The position numbers were made by a program, and so were the translations under genes. From Lithobates sylvaticus (taxonomy: Eukaryota > Chordata > Amphibia > Anura > Ranidae), in NCBI GenBank assembly GCA_028564925.1, contig CM053029.1, forward strand, positions 586,995,668 to 587,059,667: a DNA stretch of 64,000 nucleotides, read 5' to 3'. The notes beneath the pieces are model-generated. The model made no database searches. It was given only the letters and a program-made list of their open reading frames with translations, and was not told the DNA's origin. Of this stretch, positions 55,527 to 64,000 are shown piece by piece. Each line of letters opens with the position of its first letter. The first letter of the stretch is position 1.

Positions 55527-56160
55527 TTAACCCTCTTCATGACCATGCTAAAGCTGAATGACGGCTACAGCGTGGTCACACTTTGCCGGGAGGCCGTCAT
55601 ATCACAGCTGATCACAGCGAAAAGAGAATTTATCGGTTATCGGCAATACTCTTCTCATGCTGACAGCGCATGAGGAGAGGAGAGCTGATAACCGGCAAAT
55701 CCACACAGGGGACATCTACACTGATGATCAGTGTTCTGATCATCAGCGAAGCCCCACCAGTGCTGCCAATTAGTCCCCATCAGTGATGCCTGTCAGTGCC
55801 TATCAGTGCCACCTACCCTTGCCACCTATCAGTATCTATCAGTGCTGCCTATAAATGCCCATCAGTGTCCCCTATCAGTGCTGCCTATCAGTGCCCATCA
55901 GTGTCACCTATTAGTGCTGCCTATCAGTGCCCATCAGTGTCACCTATTAGTGCTGCCTATCAGTGCCCATCAGTGTCACCTATCAGTGCCCATCAGTGTC
56001 CCCTATCAGTGCCCATCAGTGTCACCTATCAGTGCTGCCCATCAGTGCCCATCAGTGTTGCCTATCAGGGCCCATCAGTGTCGCCTATCAGTGCCGCTTA
56101 TCAGTGCCCATCACTGTCACCTATCAGTGCCTATCCTTTGCGCCTCATCAGTGACCCGTA
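55527..56160 (+). mobile_element. 5' half of a TTAA-family element with a 36-bp minisatellite
   Basis: TTAACCCTCTTCATGACC start, then GAATGACGGCTACAGCG as in other copies. 55750-56155 is a tandem of CAGTGCCCATCAGTGTCACC + TATTAGTGCTGCCTAT units. The 3' half with the family core is missing. Confidence 0.65.
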
Positions 56161-56727
56161 GCTCCACCCGACGCATTTCCCCATACATAGCTTCGACTGG
56201 GAAAGGAGGCTATGCTTCCCAGTCTAAGCCTTGTACGGGGAAACGTGTCAGCTGGAGCTACAGGTCTTGACGTCATCACGCATCAGCTGGCTGGCTTGAG
56301 CCATGGCTGGTTTGAATACACTGAATGCCGTATTGTTTGGATGTCGATGCCTCCGATTTCTTAAGGATAAACACCTTTTAATTTGAGTACTCCACCATGA
56401 AGCCTCTTCTTTCCATTTCATAGTACATCCCACGGTGGAGTTTGTCTTGCTAAAGGCTCTGTGAGGATTATGGCAGCAGAGGAAAGCCGCTACAGGAGGA
56501 GGGATCCCGATATTGGAAGAGCCTGCAGATACATCCCCTTTTTTTTCGGCCAAGTGATCCTTCCTGTAGGTGTGTGCCTATCCGATCTCTATAATTTGAG
56601 ATCCATCACATCTGGTAAGAGGCGCTGTTTTACTTACTTTGTTTGATGAACAGAAAAATCGTTTGTTCCTCTGAGAAGTTCGTCCTGTTTGTTTGCATCG
56701 GGTCAAGCACTTTTGGGACTACACAGT
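56161..56727. repeat. Unclassified interspersed repeat
   Basis: CGACTGGGAAAGGAGGCTATG and its inverse CATAGCTTCG region form a hairpin. AAACGTGTCAGCTGGAGCTAC follows. 56585-56620 resembles 39750-39785. No gene. Confidence 0.45.
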
Positions 56728-59156
56728 TTAACCACTCCGCGCCCGAGCTATAGTGGAAAGACGGCTACAGCGCGACGCTTAATTGCCGGGAGGGCGTCCC
56801 TGGACATCTTTGGACACGGCCAATCACAGATCGTGCTAATTACCCAATCACATTACCCAATACCCAATACCCAATCACAACGGCCATTTACCACTCGATC
56901 GGCGTGGCCAATGAGAGATGGTCTCAAATGTAAACATATGAGATCATCTCTCATTGCCGACTTTTCCTCCTCACACAGAGATGTGAGGAGGGAGAGCGAC
57001 CTGTGCTGCAGATTCTGAGTGAACAGTAAATACAGTGCCCACAGTACCTGTCAGTGCCATCTGTCCCCAGTGCCACCTGTCAGTGCCATCTGTCCCCAGT
57101 GCCACCTTTGACCAGTGCTACCTGTCAGTGCCATCTGTCATCAGTGCCACCTGTCAGTGTCATGTGCCATCTGTTATCAGTGTCACGTGTCATCAGTGCC
57201 ACGTATCAGTGCCATCTGTCATCAGTGCCACATCAGTGTCAAGTGTCATCAGTGCTACATATTGGTGCCATCTGTCATCAGTGCCACATTAGTGTCACGT
57301 GCCATCTGTCCCCAGTGCCACCTGTCAGTGCCATCTGCCACCTGTCAGTGCCATCTGTCATCAGTGCCACCTGTCAGTGTCACGTGCCATCTGTTATCAG
57401 TGTCACGTGTCATCAGTGCCACATCAGTGTCACGTGTCATCAGTGCCGTGTATTGGTGCCATCTGTCATCAGTGCCACATCAGTGTCAAGTGCCATCAGT
57501 GCCACAAATTAGTGCCATCTGTCACCAGTGCCACATCAGTGTCAGGTGTCATCAGTGCCACGTATTAGTGCCATCTGTCATCAGTGCCACATCAGTGTCA
57601 CATGCCATCAGTGCCACATCAGTGTCATGTGCCATCAGTGCCAAGTATTAGTGCCATCTGTCATCAGTGCCACATCAGTGTCAAGTGCCATCAGTGCCAA
57701 GTATTAGTGCCACCTGTCATCAGTGCCACATCAGTGTCAAGTGTCATCGGTGCCACGTATTAGTGCCATCTGTCATCAGTGCCACATCAGTGTCAAGTGT
57801 CATCGGTGCCACGTATTAGTGCCATCTGTCATCAGTGCCACTTCAGTGTCAAGTGCCATCAGTGCCAAGTATTAGTGCCATCTGTCATCAATGCCACATC
57901 AGTGTCACGTGCCATCGGTGCCACGTATTAGTGCCATCTGTCATCAGTGCCACATTAGTGTCACGTGCCATCAGTGCCACGTATTAATGCCATCTGTCAT
58001 CAGTGCCACATCAGTGTCATGTGCTATCAGTGCCAAGTATTAGTGCCATCTGTCATCAGTGCCACATCAGTGTCAAGTGCCATCGGTGCCACGTATTAGT
58101 GCCATCTGTCATCAGTGCCACATCAGTGTCACGTGCCATCAGTGCCACATCAGTGTCACGTGCCATCAGTGCCAAATCAGTGTCATGTGCTATCAGTGCC
58201 AAGTATTAGTGCCATCTGTCATCAGTGCCACATTAGTGCCACGTATTAGTGCCATCTGTCATCAGTGCCACATTAGTGTCACGTGCCATCAGTGCCACGT
58301 ATCAATGACATCTGTCATCAGTGCCACATCAGTGTCACATGTCATTGTCCTGGTGCTCCAGGACCTTCAAAAGTGTAATAGGTAGCCAACAAGTTAGATG
58401 TGTGATTTATGCTCCTAGAACATGTGATGGCGCTCCCTGCATGTTGGGCCTCTCTAAGTGGCCAGGCTGTGGAACAGTCCCACACATGTGGTATCGTAAT
58501 ACTCAGGAGGAGTAGCAGAATTTATTTTGGGGCATCATTTGTGGTATACACATGCCATGTGAGAGAAATAACTTATTATAATGACAATTTTGTAGAAAAA
58601 AATAAAAAATAAAAAAAATCATTTTGCAAAGAATTGTGGGGAAAAAATGACCACATCAAAAAGCTCACAATGCCTCTTACTAAATACCTTGGAATGTCTA
58701 CTTTCAAAAAAGGGGTAATTTGGGGGATATTTGTACTTTCCTGGCTTGTTCGGGTCGCAAGAAATGAGATAGGCCACCAGTACATCAGATGTGATCAATT
58801 TTGTATAATTTGCACCACAGCTTGTAGAGTCTGTAACTTTCACAAAGACCAAATAATATCCACTAATTTGGGTTATTTTTACCAAAGATATGTAGCAGTA
58901 TAAATTGTGGCCAAAATTTATGAAGAAAAAATTATAATTTGCAAAATTTTATCACAGAAACAAAGAAAAATGTTTTTTTTTTTTTTCAACATTTTCTGTC
59001 TTTTTTTATTTATAGCGCAAAAAATAAAAAACCCAGAGGTGATCAAATACCACCAAACGAAAGCTCTGTTTGTATGAAAAAAAGGACAAAAAATAATTTT
59101 GGGTGTAGTGTTACATGACTGAGTAATTGTCATTCAAAGTGTGAGAGCACCGAAAG
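56728..59156 (+). mobile_element. TTAA-family element with internal minisatellite (copy e)
   Basis: Starts TTAACCACTCCGCGCC. It is homologous to 18961-21412 throughout: GC-rich 5' part, array, GTGCTCCAGGACCTTCAAAAG region, and core at 59039-59076. The last ~80 bp (to AAGTGGTTAA) are absent; the copy stops at GCACCGAAAGCTG. Divergence from copy d over 20840-21110 is about 5% by eye. Confidence 0.75.
57040..58345. repeat. 56-bp higher-order minisatellite
   Basis: About 20 units of 56 bp made of sub-units GTGCCATCTGTCATCAGTGC, CACATCAGTGTCACGTGCC and ATCAGTGCCACGTATTA. The base word is ATCAGTGCCAC. Long Cys/His/Val frames are artefacts. Confidence 0.93.
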
Positions 59157-59276
59157 CTGTACAGCTATTCATTTCGTTATTTGGGTTTGGCGCAGATATC
59201 CTGCTATGCATAATGTAAAGGTACAGCCAGACTTTATCAGCTCCTAGTACCACTGTGTACATCCTCCCCCCCCTGT

Positions 59277-59295
59277 GCATTGTGGGATTTGTAGT
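59277..59295 (-). promoter_or_regulatory. ZNF143/THAP11-type site
   Basis: The minus strand reads ACTACAAATCCCACAATGC, matching the published ACTACAAnTCCCAGnATGC consensus at all but one fixed position. This motif is a hallmark of TATA-less promoters of housekeeping and nuclear-encoded mitochondrial genes. It lies 391 bp upstream of the candidate start codon. Confidence 0.65.
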
Positions 59296-59341
59296 TTACA
59301 CAGAACTGGTAGTGACTGAGGGCTGCAGGAAGCCGCCTCCA

Positions 59342-59652
59342 ACCAATGACTGACTACACACAGCTCAGACCCGGGAGGCGTGTCACACACGGCTTTGTTC
59401 CTCTCGCTGAGTTAGGCTGTCTCTCTAATTCTATCCAATGAGAGGCGCCTACAGGAAAAAACGTACGGATTGTTCAGCCAATAGGGAGCGGGCAGAGCTA
59501 CAAACAGGTATTCTGGCAAGCAGCGTCGCATGAGTAATCACACCCACTTCGTTCTAAGCAATCGGGATACGCTACATCCCTTAGGGCCAATCAGGAAGAG
59601 AGGACGTTCTCCATGGCCAATCAGGATGAGGGTACATCCCCAAGGGGCCAAT
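59342..59652 (+). promoter_or_regulatory. Cluster of six CCAAT boxes (NF-Y type promoter)
   Basis: CCAAT occurs at 59342, 59435, 59478, 59587, 59617 and 59648, all on the plus strand. The last three sit in a 30-31 bp tandem (GGCCAATCAGGA). Such spacing, close to three helical turns, is typical of NF-Y promoters. No TATA box is seen. The cluster ends 16 bp before the candidate start codon. Confidence 0.65.
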
Positions 59653-59667
59653 CAGGATGAGGGTTTC

Positions 59668-59714
59668 ATGGCTGCGGCTGGTTTATCAGTGTGGAGTTCA
59701 GGAGCAGTGAGGAG
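59668..59714 (+). CDS. Candidate first coding exon with mitochondrial-leader-like peptide
   Basis: ATG at 59668 opens MAAAGLSVWSSGAVR and then two bases of the next codon (AG), directly followed by GTGAGT, a near-consensus splice donor (AG|GTGAGT) at 59715. The peptide has no acidic residue, is rich in Ala/Ser/Gly and ends with Arg, as mitochondrial presequences do. An in-frame upstream ATG at 59530 would place the CCAAT boxes in coding sequence, so I prefer 59668, though its -3 base is T. The rest of the gene would lie downstream; no second exon is identified before 64000. I cannot name the gene. It could also be a short leader exon of another gene class. Confidence 0.45.
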
Positions 59715-59949
59715 GTGAGTGAAGCGGGCAGTGATGTGTTAGAGGGGCGGGGGGGGGGGACACCTACCGCTCCCTTCATCACCCGGTGTGACTGGAGAAG
59801 GGTCAGGTGATACACCCGCAACTGTCAGTCCAACTGAGAGGATCTAATCCGGGACCATCACCCATGTTATCCTGAAGTGTTCCCGGATTTAGAGGGATAC
59901 TCCATGTCCTGCAACCTCCCCCTCCCGCATTCCTCCATCCTGTAGCTCA

Positions 59950-61440
59950 ATCCTCATCTTCATCCCCATCCTCATCTTCATCCCTTACTCCTCCAACTGT
60001 CCCTCATTCACCCTCAGCCCCCCCACCTGTCCCTCATTCACCCTCAGCCCCCCACCTACCTGCCCCTCATTCACCCTAAGCCCCCCACCTACCTGTCCCT
60101 CATTCACCCTCAGCCCCCCCCCCACCTGTCCCTCATTCACCCTCAGCCCCCCACCTACCTGTCCCTCATTAACCCTCAGCCCCCCACCCACCTGTCCCTC
60201 AGCCCCCCATCTACCTGCTCCTCATTCACCCTCAGCCCCCCACCTACCTGCCCCTCATTCACCCTCAGCCCCCCACCTACCTGCCCCTCATTCACCCTCA
60301 GCCCCCCACCTTCCTGTGCCTCATTCACCCTCAGCCCCCCCCCCACCTGTCCCTCATTTTTCCCCCACCTACCTATAGCTCAACCCTCCCCCCATTCCTC
60401 CAACTGTCATTTATCCCCAACCTGTCCCTCAAACCTCCCCCCATCCACCTGTCCTCCATTACCCCATCTCCCATTCCTCCAACTACCCCTTATTCATCCT
60501 CAGCCCCTCACATACCTGTCCCTCATTCACCCTCAGCCCCCCCACCTACCTGTCCCTCATTCACCCTCAGCCCCCCCCCACCTGTCCCTCATTCTTCCCC
60601 CACCTACCTATAGCTCAACCCTCCCCCATTCCTCCAACTGTCATTTATCCCCAACCTGTCCCTTAAATCCCTCCCATACACCTGTTCTCCATTACCCCGT
60701 CTCCCATTCCTCCAACTACCCCTTATTCATCCTCAGCCCCCCACCTACCTGTCCCTCGTTCACCCTCAGCCCCCCCCCCACCTACCTGTCCCTCGTTCAC
60801 CCTCAGCCGCCCACCTACCTGTCCCTCGTTCACCCTCAGCCCCCCACCTACCTGTCCCTTGTTCACCCTCGGCCCCCCACCTACCTGTCCCTCATTCACC
60901 CTCAGCCCCCCACCTACCTGTCCCTCGTTCACCCTCAGCCGCCCACCTACCTGTCCCTCGTTCACCCTCAGCCCCCCACCTACCTGTCCCTCGTTCACCC
61001 TGAGCCTCCCCACCTACCTGTCCCTCGTTCACCCTCAGCCCCCCCACCTACCTGTCCCTCGTTCACCCTCAGCCCCCCCACCTACCTGTCCCTCGTTCGC
61101 CCTCAGCCCCCCACCTACCTGTCCCTCGTTCGCCCTCAGCCCCCCACCTACCTGTCCCTCGTTCACCCTCAGCCCCCCACCTACCTGTCCCTCGTTGACC
61201 CTCAGCCCCCCACCTACCTGTCCCTCGTTGACCCTCCGCCCCCCACCTACCTGTCCCTCGTTCACCCTCAGCCCCCCACCTACCTGTCCCTCGTTCACCC
61301 TCAGCCCCCCCACCTACCTGTCCCTCGTTCACCCTCAGCCCCACATCTACCTGTCCCTCAAACCTCCCCCACCTGTACTCCATTACCCCGTCTCCCATTC
61401 CTCCAACTGCCCCCCCACCTACCTGTCCCTCATTCCATAC
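59950..61440. repeat. 33-bp C-rich minisatellite (CCTCAGCCCCCCACCTACCT type)
   Basis: About 40 units ending GTCCCTCATTCAC. A ~238-bp block (CCCCCACCTACCTATAGCTC ... ) at 60350-60580 is repeated at 60588-60770. The minus strand carries a run of at least six G in almost every unit. It lies in the inferred first intron. Confidence 0.95.
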
Positions 61441-62114
61441 ACCTGTAGCTCAACCTTCACCGTCCCTCTCTCCCCTCCCCCGTCCCTCATCTCATTCCGT
61501 TTCCGGTCCCCCATTCCACTCTTGCCCTCGTTCCTCCCCTACCTGGTCCCTCATCCCTCCCCCCCGGTCTTCATTCCGTTCCACCCCCCCCCACCAGTAG
61601 CTCAATCCCCTCGTTCCTCCCTTCACCTCTTCACCTAGTCCCTCATTCTCCCCCCTCCATCCAAATATGTGGCCGCTCGGTGACAAAGCCCATCCACCCG
61701 ATTGCCCACGAATTTGCATGCAGCCAGCACCAAGGGGGTAAAAAGACAATTCTGCCATTATGTGTAGTATGTGGTGCAGATTATGGAGGAGGCCCGGATA
61801 GTATTATTTTTTTTTTTTTTTAAGACTTTATTACCTCTTTAAATGTTACTTTTGCATACAAACGGCTTACTTGGAACCCTTTTCACTCATTTACATTTTC
61901 GGTGCTGAACGTTATGAATATCATTTGGATTGCAAAATACCTTTTAGGAAATGAAACAATGACCTGAGGAAAGTCACATTTTCTTGTATTACCGCCGCGT
62001 GTCGTCCCGTCCTGCAGAGCTGTAGAAGAATGGAATGTGTTACCTGCAATGCTTTTTTTGGAGTTCTTTTGCTTTCAAAATAAACATTCTTTTATCAGAA
62101 GCCAATCACCACAT
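61441..62114. other. Inferred intronic sequence
   Basis: C/T-rich to 61650, then mixed sequence with no repeat recognised. A CGTCCTGCAG acceptor-like string ends at 62017, but no convincing exon follows. Confidence 0.35.
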
Positions 62115-63060
62115 TTAACCACTTCAGCCCCGGACCAATTGGCAGCCAAAGAACCAGGCCCCTTTTTGCGATTCAGCGCTGCGTCGCTTTAACTGACAAT
62201 TGCGTGGTTGTGCGACGTGGCTCCCAAACAAAATTGGCGTCCTTTTTTCCCCACAAATAGAGCTTTCTTTTGGTGGTATTTGATGACGTCTGCGGTTTTT
62301 ATTTTTTGCGCTATAAACAAAAAAAGAGCAAATTTTTTTTAAAAAAACTTTTTTTTTTACTATAATAAATATCTCACAAAAATATATAAAACATTTTTTT
62401 TCCTTAGTTTAGGCCGATACGTATTCTACATATTTTTGGTAAAAAAAATCGCAATAAGCGATTATTAATTGGTTTGCGCAAAAGTTATAGCGTTTACAAA
62501 ATAAGGGATATTTTTATTAATAATTTTTTTTTTTTACTAGTAATGGCGGCGATCAGCGTTTTTTTTATTGTGACTGAGACATTATGGCGGACACATCGGA
62601 CATTTTTGACACACTTTTGGGACCATTGTCATCTATACAGCAATCAGTGCTATATAAATGCATTCCTGTGTAAATGACACTGGCAGTGAAGGGGTTAACC
62701 AGGGGTTGGCAGTGTGGGGGTTAACTGTGCCCTATGGGCGTGTTACTAACTGTGGGGGGCGTGGCTGTGTGTTAGTGAATGCTGATCTCTGTTCCAATCA
62801 CAGGGAGCAGAGATCAGTGTCACTTGTTGCTAGGCAGAACGGGGAGATGCTGTTTACTTCCGCATCTCCCTGTTCGTTCTCCCCGTGAGACGATCGCGGG
62901 TATCCCCACAGCGATCGAGTCCACGGGACCTGCGACCGGACTCACGGGGGGTCCCGACCGGCGCGGCGGCATATTCAAAGGGACGTACCTGTATGCCCTT
63001 ATGCCTGTTCATGCCACTCTGCCAACGTACATCTGTGTGCACCGGCCGGGAAGTGGTTAA
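62115..63060 (+). mobile_element. Complete TTAA-family element, 946 bp
   Basis: TTAACCACTTCAGCCCCGG at the left and CCGGCCGGGAAGTGGTTAA at the right form inverted ends, each including TTAA. Core at 62251-62285, then GGCCGATACGTATTC, TTTGCGCAAAAGTTATAGCG, ATGGCGGCGATCAGC and GGGGAGATGCTGTTTACTTCC. Same family in reverse at 23550-24419. No protein frame. Confidence 0.85.
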
Positions 63061-63348
63061 GTTGAAAAAACACCTGGCAGTCACCCCCCCCCCCCCGTTT
63101 TACTTCCCTGAGCCCCTACAACTCTTCGGCGGGGGCGCGCTGTCCCTCTCTCCACGAGGTCCCGGCTCTTGATTGGATAGATTGATAGCAGTGCAGCCAT
63201 TGGCTCCTGCTGCTGTCAATCAAATCCAAAGACGGAAGGGGGGGGGGGTTGGACGAGTCCGGCATTCGTGTTTCTATGGACGCAAATGCTGGACTCAGGA
63301 GCGTGCCCGCAATGTAACCCTTTCCTCGGGAGAGCGCTTCTCCTAGGG
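63061..63348. repeat. Interspersed repeat, left part
   Basis: Related in reverse orientation to 23320-23545. Runs of C (63088-63096) and G (63239-63249). It is interrupted by the palindromic MITE and resumes at 63493-63660. Confidence 0.4.
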
Positions 63349-63484
63349 CAGTGATGGCGAACCTTGGCACCCCAGATGTTTTGGAACTACATTTCCCATG
63401 ATGCTCATCTACACTGCAGAGTGCATGAGCATCATGGGAAATGTAGTTCCAAAACATCTGGGGTGCCAAGGTTCGCCATCACTG
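63349..63484. mobile_element. 136-bp nearly perfect palindromic hAT MITE
   Basis: CAGTGATGGCGAACCTTGGC and its inverse at the other end continue into arms of ~58 bp with a ~20-nt centre. Flanks TCCTAGGG and CTCTAGGG are an imperfect 8-bp duplication. Each arm carries AACTACATTTCCCATGATGC, close to the ZNF143/THAP11 consensus. Confidence 0.85.
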
Positions 63485-64000
63485 CTCTAGGGGGTTATCT
63501 GATGTGGGGAGGAGCTGCGAGAGCCGTTGGGGGACCCCAGAAGAGGAGGATCGGGGCCACTCTGTGCAAAATGAGCTGCACAGTGGAGGTAAGTATGATA
63601 TGTTTGTTATTTAAAAAAAAAAAAAAAAAACGATCCTTTACAATCACTTTAAACCTGAGTGTGTGCACTTTCAGCCCATATCCATTATATAAATATAGCC
63701 TGAATATATTTTGGTAAATACCCGAAAATTGTGCCTGTGTCCAAATATATATGGACCTAACTGTATGTCAGACCACGATTTAGAGCCAACGTGTCTTCCC
63801 ATTGGCTGCTGGTATGAATCAATCCCAAAAGGCTGACAGCGCCGGGTCCTCCTTGTTTATGTATCTGTTCTATAAATGTGAAGTGGAAGTGCGATGCGTT
63901 GTGTCCAGCTTCTGCAAAACGTCCGTCAACCGGGGAAGAAACTCCATAGGTGCTGATTATTACTTCATGGTTTGTATTTCCTGTGTGGGTTAAACAAATA
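63485..64000. other. Interspersed repeat, right part, then unclassified sequence
   Basis: GAGGAGGATCGGGGCCACTC continues the repeat. A poly-A run lies at 63613-63630. 63660-64000 has no supported gene. Confidence 0.35.

Noticed and set aside
59530-59667. Upstream in-frame ATG extending the candidate first exon
   Set aside because: The extension would be encoded by the CCAAT-box repeats of the promoter and has no leader character.
60859-61638. 259-codon Pro/Ser/Thr-rich frame
   Set aside because: Encoded by the C-rich 33-bp minisatellite.
62018-62100. Second exon for the 59.67 kb gene after the CCTGCAG acceptor
   Set aside because: The in-phase reading becomes Phe/Leu-rich with no donor or domain; no support beyond the acceptor string.

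Overview
The window looks like intergenic to intronic DNA of a large, repeat-swollen amphibian genome, most likely a true frog (Ranidae). This rests on the repeat mix: a tyrosine-recombinase (DIRS) retroelement, Ty3/Gypsy elements, Tc1 and hAT transposons, CR1/L2-type LINE tails, many MITEs, and long minisatellites. The species assignment is inference. There is no bacterial gene organisation, and long open frames are almost all retroelement or minisatellite artefacts.

Layout. 1-2.5 kb holds interspersed repeats and one possible host exon on the minus strand (2319-2519). 3.2-11.2 kb is a degraded Gypsy element (minus strand) split by a very young, whole-looking chromodomain Gypsy element (4929-10759) with two 743-bp LTRs, a CCCTC target duplication and one 1503-codon gag-pol frame. 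11.2-24.4 kb is layered DNA transposons: Harbinger-like MITEs with TTA/TAA flanks, a 2.2-kb hAT element with a perfect 8-bp duplication, and several members of a TTAA-bounded family. 24.8-35.3 kb is a DIRS element with inverted terminal repeats and an internal complementary region. A 4990-bp hAT element is inserted in its recombinase; that hAT element holds a ~3.1-kb array of about 100 copies of a 31-bp unit. 35.4-48.8 kb has more minisatellites, nested hAT elements, two LINE tails, Tc1 copies and LTR-like debris. 49-59.2 kb is mainly TTAA-bounded elements, inverted MITE pairs and a second Tc1 copy.

59.2-59.7 kb is the best evidence for a host gene. It has a ZNF143/THAP11-type site, six CCAAT boxes (three in a 30-31 bp tandem), then a short plus-strand first exon ending at a good splice donor and encoding a mitochondrial-leader-like peptide. 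What follows (C-rich minisatellite, another TTAA element, a palindromic hAT MITE) would be its first intron.

Recurring themes: (1) most minisatellite arrays lie inside DNA transposons; (2) a roughly 37-bp core is kept in eight TTAA-family copies that otherwise differ; (3) insertion order can be read from exact target duplications. All similarity statements come from reading the sequence by eye; no alignment or database search was run.
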